A DNA stretch of 50,586 bases from a virus (IMGVR_UViG_3300009159_000094:1-50586); one strand, 5' to 3'; numbered from the stretch's first letter, positions 23,730 to 30,996 are shown. Notes: generated by a model not told the origin, from the letters alone. Program-made: numbers and translations.

Positions 23730-23813
23730 ATGTTGACCTTTGTTTTGTGTGTTTTTACTGTTTGTGTCTTGGCTGGCGCTTTTGTTGGTGGTTCAGTTGA
23801 GACTTTGGGTTAA
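23730..23813 (+). CDS. Tiny membrane peptide, 27 residues
   Basis: MLTFVLCVFTVCVLAGAFVG, then GSVETLG. GGAG precedes the ATG by 5 nt, and a family B promoter lies upstream. One membrane segment with two cysteines. Function unknown. Confidence 0.4.
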   Translation: MLTFVLCVFTVCVLAGAFVGGSVETLG

Positions 23814-23836
23814 TCTGGTGGTTATAGGAGAATAAA

Positions 23837-24031
23837 ATGTCCTACGATTTTGCTATGTTTACGGATGCTGGTAATGCGGCTGTTTTGGATGTGTGCGTTT
23901 ATGCTAAGACCAATGGTCTAAGTTGGAATAATGTCTGTGACCAATTAGAGGATTTGTCGAGACTTGAAGGTTTTAGTGAAGCTACGGATACAGAAGTCCG
24001 TGAATGTGTTTGGTCATATCTTGGCTACTAA
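23837..24031 (+). CDS. Small early phage protein of unknown function
   Basis: A 64-residue acidic protein (FAMFTDAGNAAVLDVCVYAK, then LEDLSRLEGF). AGGAG precedes the ATG. No motif. Function unknown. Confidence 0.5.
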   Translation: MSYDFAMFTDAGNAAVLDVCVYAKTNGLSWNNVCDQLEDLSRLEGFSEATDTEVRECVWSYLGY

Positions 24032-24048
24032 GATAAGAGGACTCAAAA

Positions 24049-24423
24049 ATGACTACAGAATTGAAATCTTGGGATAAGTTGACAGTGTTGGAACAGGCTC
24101 ATTACACCTATTGGGAAATGCACAAGGATGCATACGGTTTCCGTCCCCGTGGTATTGATACTTCAACTTGGACCTTGGCCGAGTTTGAGGCTGAGTTCGT
24201 AGTCCTTGGCCAAGCTATTGAAGCTGGAGAAAAGGCTCGTCAAGAAGAAGAATCTCGTGCTATTGTGGAGTTTGAAAACCGTGTTACAAATTTAATGCAC
24301 CCCGGTACTAACCGTGAGAGTGTTATTGCATGGTTGATGGATGCTGAAAGTGCTAACGGAGATTTTGAGTACTTTTGTTTCACACAGGGTTTACCCTATC
24401 AATACTTTCATAAGGTAGCATAA
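24049..24423 (+). CDS. Conserved phage protein (YGFRPRGI type)
   Basis: A 124-residue acidic helical protein. YWEMHKDAYGFRPRGIDTST, then TLAEFEAEFVVL is a pattern I recall from many environmental phages. The second half has a charged coiled region. No catalytic residues are known. It is in the early gene run after a ribosome site (AGAGGA). Confidence 0.6.
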   Translation: MTTELKSWDKLTVLEQAHYTYWEMHKDAYGFRPRGIDTSTWTLAEFEAEFVVLGQAIEAGEKARQEEESRAIVEFENRVTNLMHPGTNRESVIAWLMDAESANGDFEYFCFTQGLPYQYFHKVA

Positions 24424-24424
24424 C

Positions 24425-24453
24425 TTGCCAATAAATGGGTATTGTGCTATAAT
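24425..24453 (+). promoter_or_regulatory. Sigma70-type promoter, family A
   Basis: TTGCCA (24425-24430), 17-nt spacer, TATAAT (24448-24453), then AGAATCATAGATTAGAG. It begins right after the stop codon of the preceding gene. Confidence 0.8.
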
Positions 24454-24484
24454 AGAATCATAGATTAGAGAAAAAGGAATTAAG

Positions 24485-24814
24485 ATGCTTACAGATACAG
24501 ACTTTCCTGCGGTACATGCTACTGCATCCATGGCCGCTAGAAAAACAACCGAAGACTTTTTAGCAAAAAATGGTGACCGTGATTGTTGCGGTTTTGCTTG
24601 GGTTAACGTGTACAAAGTGCGATCCAATAGCAAATTGGGTAAGGCTCTGGTAAAAGTTGGATTTTCAAAATCCTATGAAGGCGGTTTACAATTGTGGAAT
24701 CCAAGCGGTTCATTTACACAATGCATCACTGCTAAAGAGGAAGGTGCTCAAGCCTATGCTTCCGAGTTGCGGAAATATGGTATTGAAGCCTATGCTGGTT
24801 CAAGAATGGATTAA
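24485..24814 (+). CDS. Conserved phage protein (GDRDCCGFAWV type)
   Basis: A 109-residue protein. NGDRDCCGFAWVNVY, then SKLGKALVKVGFSK and a tail EAYAGSRMD match a family common in environmental phages; the two adjacent cysteines are typical. AAAAGG precedes the ATG. Function unknown. Confidence 0.65.
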   Translation: MLTDTDFPAVHATASMAARKTTEDFLAKNGDRDCCGFAWVNVYKVRSNSKLGKALVKVGFSKSYEGGLQLWNPSGSFTQCITAKEEGAQAYASELRKYGIEAYAGSRMD

Positions 24815-24852
24815 ATTATGCAGTATGTTTAACCTGTTATAAGAATAAATCT

Positions 24853-25332
24853 ATGATGTTTTATAAATTTGGTGATAAGTCACCGGAGCCAGAAAAAGTT
24901 ATTGATTCCAGAAAGGATCCGGAAACTGCTTATAGTATCGGTGCAACCGTTGAAGGTACGCATATGACTTTGAAGCTAGGTTATTCTACCCTTACTATGA
25001 CAAGAGCTGGTGCTCAAAATTTGATTGACCAGCTAGAGGTATTTAAAAGTCAATTGTATGATGGTGATAGTGGGTACCGTGAAAGTACCAAAGAAAAGTA
25101 TGATGAATTTGTAAAAGGTCGGAATCAGTCCGGTAAGATGTTACTCCGTGAGTTTTCGAAACAAAGTGGTCTGGAGTTACACGGACTTGGTAAAGACCGT
25201 TTGAAGTGGGAATCAACTATAGAAAAGTTCTCCGAGTTGATTGTCCGAGAATGTATTGATGTTGTTCGTAAAGCAACTACTAGTCCAAATGGATATCAAG
25301 CATTAATGAAACATTTCGGAGTTGAAGAATGA
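24853..25332 (+). CDS. Two-part phage protein ending in a LIVREC module
   Basis: A 159-residue protein. The first about 75 residues form an alpha/beta domain (TVEGTHMTLKLGYSTLTMT). The C-terminus has FSELIVRECIDVV and ends KHFGVEE, the same module as the next protein and the one at 25908. It overlaps the next gene by ATGA. It looks like a fusion of a unique domain with the local paralogous module. Confidence 0.6.
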   Translation: MMFYKFGDKSPEPEKVIDSRKDPETAYSIGATVEGTHMTLKLGYSTLTMTRAGAQNLIDQLEVFKSQLYDGDSGYRESTKEKYDEFVKGRNQSGKMLLREFSKQSGLELHGLGKDRLKWESTIEKFSELIVRECIDVVRKATTSPNGYQALMKHFGVEE

Positions 25333-25547
25333 ACGAACGAATAAAACAACTTGCTGAACAAGTGGATAAAGAGTTCAATAGTCCTTATGACAGGCATAAA
25401 GCGATTGAAAGATTCGCCCAGTTGATTGTTAAGGAATGTGCTAATCATTGTGATTTACTATTAGATCATAAGATTAGTTCAGAATGGTCAAGAGGAACAC
25501 ACGATTGTTCTAGAGCGATTAAGAAACATTTCGGAGTTGAAGAATGA
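25329..25547 (+). CDS. Small LIVKEC-module protein
   Basis: A 72-residue protein: RIKQLAEQ, then FAQLIVKECANHC and a C-terminal KKHFGVEE. The motif FAxLIVKEC occurs in small proteins across many phages. Overlap with both neighbours points to one transcript. Function unknown; the His and Cys residues could bind a metal. Confidence 0.6.
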   Translation: MNERIKQLAEQVDKEFNSPYDRHKAIERFAQLIVKECANHCDLLLDHKISSEWSRGTHDCSRAIKKHFGVEE

Positions 25548-25702
25548 CCTTACGTGAATTGATTATAGACCGTATTTTATTTTCAGTTACTGAAAAAGAA
25601 CTGAATCATTATTTCCAAACTACATCCAAAGAATTGCTTGAAATGAGTGATTTGGATCTTTTTGAAATATATGAGATGCAAGATTTTGAGCAAACAATAT
25701 AA
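25544..25702 (+). CDS. Small acidic phage protein, 52 residues
   Basis: MTLRELIIDRILFSVTEKEL, then an acidic helical end (LEMSDLDLFEIYEMQDFEQ). It overlaps the previous stop by ATGA. Such small FSVTEKELxxxF proteins recur in early phage genes. Function unknown. Confidence 0.5.
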   Translation: MTLRELIIDRILFSVTEKELNHYFQTTSKELLEMSDLDLFEIYEMQDFEQTI

Positions 25703-25713
25703 GGTAATTAGCC

Positions 25714-25911
25714 ATGAAAGTATTTGTAATTTTAAGAGATGATGACATTTGTGGTATTTTTCTGAACCAAGAGGATGCACAGTCACGGATGTATGAGTTT
25801 ATCCGTGATGAGTTTTCTATTGGGGAAGATATTAAAGATTCCGACTTAGTGAATGAAATTCGTTACAGTGGTATAAATTACTGTATTGAGGGTCATTTGG
25901 TGCAGGAATGA
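25714..25911 (+). CDS. Small early phage protein of unknown function
   Basis: A 65-residue acidic protein, MKVFVILRDDDICGIFLNQE, then RDEFSIGEDIKDSDLVNEI. The pattern (strand, then NQEDAxxRxxEFI helix) is like small phage proteins that start with V-I-LRDD. Overlaps the next gene by ATGA. Confidence 0.5.
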   Translation: MKVFVILRDDDICGIFLNQEDAQSRMYEFIRDEFSIGEDIKDSDLVNEIRYSGINYCIEGHLVQE

Positions 25912-26108
25912 ATAATTTAATTCAAAAACTTGCTGAACAGGCTGGAATTTATAAATTAAATTTGTCTGATGAAACAGAATACTGGATTATGGAAAATTTC
26001 GCCGAGTTGATTGTTAAGGAATGTGCCCTTACTGCTGGACTAATGGAGCAGGAAGGTAGAAAAAATATTGGCGCACAAATATTAGATAATTTTGGAGTTA
26101 AAGAATGA
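25908..26108 (+). CDS. Small LIVKEC-module protein
   Basis: A 66-residue paralogue of the 25329 protein: IQKLAEQAG, then FAELIVKECALTAG and a C-terminal NFGVKE. It overlaps both neighbours by ATGA. The repeated presence of this module in one operon suggests local gene duplication. Confidence 0.6.
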   Translation: MNNLIQKLAEQAGIYKLNLSDETEYWIMENFAELIVKECALTAGLMEQEGRKNIGAQILDNFGVKE

Positions 26109-26293
26109 TTGAATTAGATGATGAAATTGCTGATGGTATCACTAAGGCTTCCTTGAAGTGGCACCGAGACAATACAAAAGATATGGTGGAAAAACATCAA
26201 AAAGGTGAGTATGTCCATCCTGATGATGTTGTTTATAATATTGAGTTGCTAGGAGCATTGAATGTGGTTTTAGCGTATTTTGGAGAAAAATGA
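26105..26293 (+). CDS. Small phage protein of unknown function
   Basis: A 62-residue acidic helical protein (IADGITKASLKWHRDNTKDM, then VVYNIELLGALNVVLAYFGE). It is translationally coupled to the RNA ligase gene by a 4-base overlap. Small genes of this type (DxIxxxSLKxHRDxx) occur in early phage operons. Function unknown. Confidence 0.5.
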   Translation: MIELDDEIADGITKASLKWHRDNTKDMVEKHQKGEYVHPDDVVYNIELLGALNVVLAYFGEK

Positions 26294-27300
26294 TGCGTAA
26301 AATGGCTACTCTACGGAAGATTGATAATATTCTTCCTATCGAAGGTGCTGATGCTATTGAGGCTGCTGTTGTTGGTGGCTGGAAAGTTGTAGTTAAAAAA
26401 GGTGAGTTTACAGTCGGTGATTTGGCTGTGTACTGTGAAATTGATTCTTGGATTCCTACTGAATTGGCTCCATTCCTCTCTAAAGGTAAAGAACCACGAG
26501 AGTATGAGGGTATTAAAGGCGAAAGACTCAAAACGGTTAAACTCCGTGGTCAATTGTCACAAGGTCTATTGCTGAATCTTGATAATGTTTTACAGGATAC
26601 TAATTCGTTCCAAGAAGGTGATGATGTTTCGGAGGTTCTTAATATTGTGAAGTGGGACCGCCCTATGTCAGTACAATTGGCTGGCATAGCTAAAGGTAAC
26701 TTTCCCTCATTGATTCCTAAGACGGATCAGGAACGTGTTCAAAACTTGACTAAGGAAATTGAAGCGGCTAAATCATTGCAGTTTGAGGTGACTGAAAAGC
26801 TGGAAGGCTCTTCTATGACCGTGTACATGATTGATGGTGAATTTGGTGTTTGCTCACGTAATATGGACTTGAAGCGGGATGAAAATAACTCATTCTGGAA
26901 AGTTGCTATTCGTGATAACATTGAATTGAAGATTCGTTCTATGGACATGGATAACGTTGCTATACAAGGCGAATTGATTGGACCTGGTGTTCAAGGCAAT
27001 ATCTATAAACTAGACTCACTGGAATTCTATGTTTTTGATATGTACAGCATTAAAGCTGGTCAGTACATTTCTCCAAAGATGCGGGATTATTATGCGAATC
27101 AACTTGGGTTGAAACATGTTCCAGTGTTGCTGGTGGACAAAGACCTTGGTACTGGTTCTATTGATGAACTTCTACAGTGGGCGGAAGACAAATCTAAGTT
27201 GAACCCTAAACAGGAACGTGAAGGTATCGTTTTTAAACAGGTTGATGGTGGAATGACTTTTAAAGCTATTTCAAACAAGTACCTTCTTGGAGAAAAGTGA
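26290..27300 (+). CDS. RNA ligase, DRB0094/Rnl5-like
   Basis: A 336-residue ATP-dependent RNA ligase. The first half (IEGADAIEAAVVGGWKVVVK, then VYCEIDSWIP) is the OB-type domain that precedes the ligase core in the DRB0094 group. The core has motif I as EKLEGSSM (nucleotidyl Lys), motif III-like ELIGPGVQGN, motif IV EGIVFK and motif V near MTFKAISNKY. It would seal RNA breaks, such as tRNA anticodon cuts made by host defence nucleases; the large tRNA array makes this fitting. No end-healing kinase is seen in the window. Confidence 0.88.
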   Translation: MMRKMATLRKIDNILPIEGADAIEAAVVGGWKVVVKKGEFTVGDLAVYCEIDSWIPTELAPFLSKGKEPREYEGIKGERLKTVKLRGQLSQGLLLNLDNVLQDTNSFQEGDDVSEVLNIVKWDRPMSVQLAGIAKGNFPSLIPKTDQERVQNLTKEIEAAKSLQFEVTEKLEGSSMTVYMIDGEFGVCSRNMDLKRDENNSFWKVAIRDNIELKIRSMDMDNVAIQGELIGPGVQGNIYKLDSLEFYVFDMYSIKAGQYISPKMRDYYANQLGLKHVPVLLVDKDLGTGSIDELLQWAEDKSKLNPKQEREGIVFKQVDGGMTFKAISNKYLLGEK

Positions 27301-27338
27301 TAATACTTGACCGGAGATTGTGAGTACTTTTTGCTGAC

Positions 27339-27366
27339 TTGACAACTGGCGTGGTTGTGTTAAACT
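27339..27366 (+). promoter_or_regulatory. Sigma70-type promoter, leaderless type
   Basis: TTGACA (27339-27344), 16-nt spacer, TAAACT (27361-27366), then GTACCT and the ATG at 27373. The ATG is 6 nt after the -10. Confidence 0.65.
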
Positions 27367-27372
27367 GTACCT

Positions 27373-27594
27373 ATGTTGAAAGTTATTGAGTTTGTTGGTG
27401 TTTTTTGTGGTATTCTTGGGTCATTCTTGGTGGCTCGAGGAGTACTTTCCATTGGGTTCTGTCTTTTCTTGGTCTCTTCTGTAGCATTATGTTACTCAGC
27501 TATTAAGCAAAAGAATTGGAATTTAACATTGTTGCAAAGTGCATTCTTATTTTCGAATGTACTTGGTGTTTCTAATTATGTTTTTGGAATCTAA
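27373..27594 (+). CDS. Small membrane protein, probable leaderless message
   Basis: A 73-residue protein with three hydrophobic segments (about 4-24, 27-45, 52-70). The pair NWNLTLLQSAFLFSN and VLGVSNYVFG resembles small phage membrane proteins that recall part of a PnuC-type transporter. The ATG sits 6 nt after the -10 box, with no ribosome site. Role unknown. Confidence 0.55.
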   Translation: MLKVIEFVGVFCGILGSFLVARGVLSIGFCLFLVSSVALCYSAIKQKNWNLTLLQSAFLFSNVLGVSNYVFGI

Positions 27595-27596
27595 TC

Positions 27597-28151
27597 ATGT
27601 TTAAAATTGAAACTCTGAAGGTAAAAGGTAGTGTTGCTAATTTTATTACTGAAATTCAAGATATTATGGGTATGAAATATCTTGGTTCTGGTATTAATGG
27701 TCGTGCATTTGCAGTTGATAATACAGAAATTATCAAAGTTTTTTATAAAGATGATGCATATCGATATTTCATTAAGAAATTATCAAAATTAAAACAAGAA
27801 AATAGTTTTGCACCACGTATCAACTATGTCTTGAAATTAAAAGGTAATTTTGAAACCTGCTACATGGTTTCTATGGAACGTTTATTAGGTGTTAATGAAT
27901 TGAAGAAACCAGAACGTGAGAAATTTTATGAATTTCAACGTTTTATTGAGAACTATATTAGTGATGATTTGCCTTTTCCTAAAAAAGTTGTTGATCCAAT
28001 CTTTCCAAAAGAATTGATTGATATTCTTAAGATTATCGAGACTGGTACAAAAAAACTTCGTTTTGCTTGTGATTTACATGCGGGTAATGTAATGGTCCGT
28101 GCAAATGGTGATTATGTTATTACCGATCCTATGGTTGGTGATTACGATTGA
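27597..28151 (+). CDS. Small protein-kinase-like protein
   Basis: A 184-residue protein. LGSGINGRAF (29-38) is a glycine loop, followed by EIIKVFY with the candidate ATP-contacting Lys47. DLHAGNVM (159-166) matches the catalytic loop of kinase-like and aminoglycoside-phosphotransferase-like enzymes (Asp159, Asn164), and ITDP (Asp177) the metal-binding position. This is a compact version of the kinase fold. It could phosphorylate host proteins early in infection. The start directly follows the small membrane protein. Confidence 0.7.
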   Translation: MFKIETLKVKGSVANFITEIQDIMGMKYLGSGINGRAFAVDNTEIIKVFYKDDAYRYFIKKLSKLKQENSFAPRINYVLKLKGNFETCYMVSMERLLGVNELKKPEREKFYEFQRFIENYISDDLPFPKKVVDPIFPKELIDILKIIETGTKKLRFACDLHAGNVMVRANGDYVITDPMVGDYD

Positions 28152-28183
28152 TGTTGTATTTGTGCAACAATCCAAAAAAGTTG

Positions 28184-28211
28184 TTGACATGTTGCCTGGA
28201 ACGTGTATAAT
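28184..28211 (+). promoter_or_regulatory. Sigma70-type promoter, family B
   Basis: TTGACA (28184-28189), 16-nt spacer, TATAAT (28206-28211), then AGGTCCTGTTGAGTTGATAA, the same start as the promoter at 23666. Confidence 0.85.
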
Positions 28212-28248
28212 AGGTCCTGTTGAGTTGATAAGTTGATAAGGAATTGAT

Positions 28249-28500
28249 ATGACTGTTTATTGCCTCTGGTCTTCTGGTTACAGTGTTTCCGCTTCTCTGG
28301 CGGTTTCTATTGTTAAAGAATCTGATAAAGCTATTCAGTTCCAGGTTCTGGACAATGAAAAATGTCTTTTCTGGTTGCCTAAAAAAGCGGTGAAGTTTGA
28401 TACGAAAACCGAAGGTGTTATAAATTTGGCTTCTTGGTTTGCAAAAGATTCGTTTTTAGCTTCTATGTTCAATCGGTACGGCAATCACTACAAAAGGTAA
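28249..28500 (+). CDS. Small early phage protein of unknown function
   Basis: An 83-residue protein. CLFWLPKKAVKF in the middle resembles a short motif (xFWLPKKAL) I recall from phage proteins. AAGGA precedes the ATG. Behind a family B promoter. Function unknown. Confidence 0.55.
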   Translation: MTVYCLWSSGYSVSASLAVSIVKESDKAIQFQVLDNEKCLFWLPKKAVKFDTKTEGVINLASWFAKDSFLASMFNRYGNHYKR

Positions 28501-28501
28501 T

Positions 28502-28720
28502 ATGATTCGCAAAAAAAACATTCATAGAGGTCCATTGATTATTGATTTGACTGGACCTGAAGGTAATGCATATTGTCTTATGGGTTATGCAACAAAATTT
28601 TCTAGGCAACTAGGGCTTGATTCTGAGGCTATCATTGATGAAATGAAGTCTGGCGACTATGAAAACTTAATTAAGGTTTTTGATAGTTATTTTGGTAATT
28701 ATGTTATTTTGGAGAAGTAA
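28502..28720 (+). CDS. Conserved small phage protein (IDLTGPEGNAY type)
   Basis: A 72-residue protein. LIIDLTGPEGNAYCLMGYA, then EAIIDEMKSGDYENLIKVFD is a pattern common in many environmental phages. Function unknown. It starts one base after the previous stop. Confidence 0.65.
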   Translation: MIRKKNIHRGPLIIDLTGPEGNAYCLMGYATKFSRQLGLDSEAIIDEMKSGDYENLIKVFDSYFGNYVILEK

Positions 28721-28722
28721 AA

Positions 28723-29100
28723 ATGGGTACTCGTTCTTTGACTTTTGTGTATGATGATTTGTCTCCTGTTATGTGTATGTACCGTCAATTTGATGGTTAT
28801 CCTTCAGGTCATGGTCGTGAGTTGGCTGAATTTTTAGGTGGCTTTGATGCTATCGTAAATGGTATTCCTGTTGGTGATAAACGTAAACTCGCCAATGGTA
28901 TGGGTTGTCTTGCGGCTCAATTGGTTAGTAATTTTAAAGTGGAAGTTGGTGGTTTTTATTTGTATCCTACCGATACCACTGATGCTGGTCAAGCATATGA
29001 ATATCACTTGTACTCCGATAAAATTGTCGTGAAAGATGGTGATGGTGCAAAACTGTTCACAGGTACTTGGTCCGAGTTTTCTAAATACTGCCAAGAATAA
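28723..29100 (+). CDS. Conserved phage protein (MGTRSLTFVYD type)
   Basis: A 125-residue protein. It opens MGTRSLTFVYDD and has VMCMYRQFDGYPSGHG, then a C-terminal YHLYSDKIVVKDGDG. I recall this family from many phages and some bacteria; it is predicted to be a small beta-rich protein. Function unknown. Confidence 0.65.
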   Translation: MGTRSLTFVYDDLSPVMCMYRQFDGYPSGHGRELAEFLGGFDAIVNGIPVGDKRKLANGMGCLAAQLVSNFKVEVGGFYLYPTDTTDAGQAYEYHLYSDKIVVKDGDGAKLFTGTWSEFSKYCQE

Positions 29101-29103
29101 TAT

Positions 29104-29217
29104 ATGTGGCTAAAACTTAAAATTTTATGTTGGAAAATGTCAATACAATCCGTTCTCATAGAGTGGATTGTGCTTGTGGCATTAGGAATATTGTTGCTAA
29201 CTGCAATTGTAATTTGA
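29104..29217 (+). CDS. Tiny membrane peptide, 37 residues
   Basis: One membrane segment (IEWIVLVALGILLLTAIVI) after a basic N-terminus. It begins three bases after the preceding stop. No motif. Function unknown. Confidence 0.4.
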   Translation: MWLKLKILCWKMSIQSVLIEWIVLVALGILLLTAIVI

Positions 29218-29230
29218 TTGGAAAAACTAA

Positions 29231-29437
29231 ATGGCATATATTGAAGTTGACGTTGATTTATCTGAATTCAGTGATGAAGAATTGATGGAAGAATTAGAAG
29301 ACCGGGGTTTATATGAATCTAAAGGCATAAACGTGCCAGAATTGGTTGATAAAATTTATCAACTACGTAGATTAGGAAAAAACTTCGATAAAGAATTGGA
29401 CCTATTGCTTTATGATATGACGGGTCACACTCTATAA
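29231..29437 (+). CDS. Small acidic phage protein (VDVDLSEF type)
   Basis: A 68-residue protein. IEVDVDLSEFSDEELMEELED recalls a short family of phage proteins with an acidic helix, then a Leu-rich helix (VPELVDKIYQLRRLGKNFDK). Function unknown. Confidence 0.55.
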   Translation: MAYIEVDVDLSEFSDEELMEELEDRGLYESKGINVPELVDKIYQLRRLGKNFDKELDLLLYDMTGHTL

Positions 29438-29446
29438 GGATTAAAA

Positions 29447-29584
29447 ATGTTTAAGCCGAGGAATTTCATAGCAAAAGATTTACGCACACCAAAATATCGT
29501 ATGCGGGTAGTTCCTCTGGCGAAAATGTATGACCGTAAAAAAGAAGTTGCTAAATTCATTCGAGAATTAAAAAATGGAAAATGA
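29447..29584 (+). CDS. Small basic phage protein, 45 residues
   Basis: MFKPRNFIAKDLRTPKYRMR, then VPLAKMYDRKKEVAK. This NF-AK-LRTPKYR-RVVP pattern recurs in phages. AAGGA precedes the ATG by 6-7 nt. The end overlaps the next gene by 11 bases. Function unknown. Confidence 0.55.
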   Translation: MFKPRNFIAKDLRTPKYRMRVVPLAKMYDRKKEVAKFIRELKNGK

Positions 29585-29933
29585 AATGCAAGATTATGAT
29601 GGCATGATGTTTTTGCCTATGGATACTGATAATGAAGATGAAGATGGGCTGGAGTTTAAGTTCATTACATTCAATGAAGATTTTGGTAAAAAGATAGAGG
29701 GTAATACTCTCGGTGAAAAATATCACGTGGCATTTTTTAAATGTGATGATGAAGGTGAATATACCTTCGATGAAACGTTTGAGGCTATCTTTATGGATCC
29801 TGTAGAGTATGCTAAAACATTTGTTGGTATGAATCTAGCCGGTACATTTATCAAAAAACGCGAAAAAACAACAGAATGGTTTAAAAATTACTTGCAAGGT
29901 ATCTTAGATACGTGTAAAATACAGAATGTTTAA
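29574..29933 (+). CDS. Acidic phage protein of unknown function
   Basis: A 119-residue protein with an acidic N-terminal third (MDTDNEDEDGLEFK) and a C-terminal helix (TTEWFKNYLQGILDTCK). No motif. It overlaps the previous gene by 11 bases. Confidence 0.5.
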   Translation: MENEMQDYDGMMFLPMDTDNEDEDGLEFKFITFNEDFGKKIEGNTLGEKYHVAFFKCDDEGEYTFDETFEAIFMDPVEYAKTFVGMNLAGTFIKKREKTTEWFKNYLQGILDTCKIQNV

Positions 29934-29946
29934 TGAAAGGTTTATT

Positions 29947-30228
29947 ATGAATGTTTTTTCTGATGGTGTAAATGATGTTGCTGGTCGTGAATGGTTGACC
30001 GATGCACTGAAGATTGGTATATTGATTGTTGAATTTGTGAAAAAAGATGGTACAGTTCGTAGCATGACTTGTACTTTGGATCCTGCTTTGCTTCCTAAGT
30101 TTACTGATTCTGATAAACCTAAAGTTGAACGAAAATTATCACCCGAAGTTCTAGCTGTTTATGATACCGAAGCTAAAGGTTGGCGTTCATTCCGTTGGGA
30201 CTCAATTAAGTCTGCAAGTTTTGATTGA
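29947..30228 (+). CDS. DUF2693-like SH3-type phage protein
   Basis: The ATG at 29947 has AAGG 6 nt upstream and is chosen over an earlier start at 29926. The 93-residue protein has VEFVKKDGTVRSMTCTLDPA, then EVLAVYDTEAKGWRSFRWDS, a beta-barrel pattern shared by a family (DUF2693-like, SH3 fold) found in phages and plasmids. Function unknown. Confidence 0.65.
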   Translation: MNVFSDGVNDVAGREWLTDALKIGILIVEFVKKDGTVRSMTCTLDPALLPKFTDSDKPKVERKLSPEVLAVYDTEAKGWRSFRWDSIKSASFD

Positions 30229-30255
30229 TAATAACTAAATTTTAAAGGATAAAAA

Positions 30256-30543
30256 ATGAAATATATTGTGGAAACTTTGAGTACGTTTAAACTGTATCAT
30301 GTGGTAGAAGCTGAAAATGAGGCTGATGCTATGTTGATTGCTGAAAATGCTGATGACAATGACCAAGAATTTCTTGGCCTTATGAAATATAACATTGAAG
30401 AAGCTACGGATACTAGGCTTGAAAAATTAAAAGACAAAAACTATTTTTGGAAAGGTACCTCTTTTATCAATGAAGAAGGTTACATTGCATACAAAGATGT
30501 GGATGGAAATATTCATTCGGCGGGTGAAGTAAAGGTAAAATAA
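30256..30543 (+). CDS. Small phage protein of unknown function
   Basis: A 95-residue protein beginning MKYIVETLSTFKLYHVVEAE, then a helix EADAMLIAENADDNDQEFLG. This N-terminal pattern (VxTxxxFxxxYxVEAENEADAxxIA) recurs in many phage proteins. AAGGA precedes the ATG. The last gene before the tRNA array. Confidence 0.55.
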   Translation: MKYIVETLSTFKLYHVVEAENEADAMLIAENADDNDQEFLGLMKYNIEEATDTRLEKLKDKNYFWKGTSFINEEGYIAYKDVDGNIHSAGEVKVK

Positions 30544-30565
30544 AAAAATATTTTTTGAAAAGCTA

Positions 30566-30594
30566 TTGCCAAAAGAAAAGAAAGCCTATATAAT
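30566..30594 (+). promoter_or_regulatory. Sigma70-type promoter, leaderless type
   Basis: TTGCCA (30566-30571), 17-nt spacer, TATAAT (30589-30594), then ATTACT and ATG at 30601. It drives a short transcript of about 180 nt ending at the terminator at 30749. Confidence 0.75.
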
Positions 30595-30600
30595 ATTACT

Positions 30601-30726
30601 ATGATGAATAAACATTCCTTTAAACAACCGACACGAATTAATTCGTGGCTGGCCAGCTATTGCCTTGAGGATTCAAGAGTATTAGGTGGAAGTGGAAAAG
30701 GGGTTAGTGAAGGTCGAGACAACTAA
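30601..30726 (+). CDS. Leaderless 41-residue peptide or small RNA
   Basis: The frame starts ATGATG at the predicted transcript start, 6 nt after TATAAT, and reads MMNKHSFKQPTRINSWLASY, then a Gly/Ser-rich end, stop at 30724. No ribosome site is present. The unit is closed by a strong terminator, so it forms a free-standing transcript. Coding potential is uncertain: it may be a small regulatory RNA. Confidence 0.35.
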   Translation: MMNKHSFKQPTRINSWLASYCLEDSRVLGGSGKGVSEGRDN

Positions 30727-30748
30727 AAGAAGTCTAAACTAATTTGCA

Positions 30749-30781
30749 AACCCCTAGAATCCAAAGTTCTAGGGGTTTTTT
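30749..30781 (+). terminator. Strong rho-independent terminator
   Basis: An 11-bp stem (AACCCCTAGAA with TTCTAGGGGTT), 7-nt loop TCCAAAG and six T. It ends the short unit that starts at about 30601 and isolates the tRNA array. Confidence 0.92.
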
Positions 30782-30819
30782 CTTATGTGTTGTTTTTTTA
30801 CAGCATATTGGAAAAAGAG

Positions 30820-30848
30820 TTGACAGTTGCATCGCCATCTGTTACAAT
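30820..30848 (+). promoter_or_regulatory. Promoter of the tRNA array
   Basis: TTGACA (30820-30825), 17-nt spacer, TACAAT (30843-30848), 35 nt before the first tRNA. It is followed by a boxA-like element. Confidence 0.8.
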
Positions 30849-30854
30849 GAGGTA

Positions 30855-30876
30855 GTTCTTTAAAAATTTGTAGAGT
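30855..30876 (+). promoter_or_regulatory. boxA-like antitermination leader
   Basis: GTTCTTTAAAAATTTGTAGA and GT form a 22-nt element similar to rRNA boxA (TGCTCTTTAACA), which binds NusB/S10. The same 22 nt recur at 32313. It sits between promoter and tRNA, as in host stable-RNA operons. Confidence 0.55.
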
Positions 30877-30883
30877 AATATTT

Positions 30884-30958
30884 ACCCGGTTAGCCAAGCG
30901 GAAAGGCAATGGACTTTGACTCCATGATGCGTAGGTTCGATCCCTCCACCGGGTGCCA
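30884..30958 (+). tRNA. tRNA-Gln (TTG), CCA encoded
   Basis: Acceptor ACCCGGT pairs with ACCGGGT; anticodon loop CTTTGAC gives TTG; T-loop GGTTCGATCC; discriminator G and CCA encoded. First gene of the array. Confidence 0.9.
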
Positions 30959-30996
30959 TATTAAAATTCATTTAATGAGTGAGTTTCAGTATGTCT

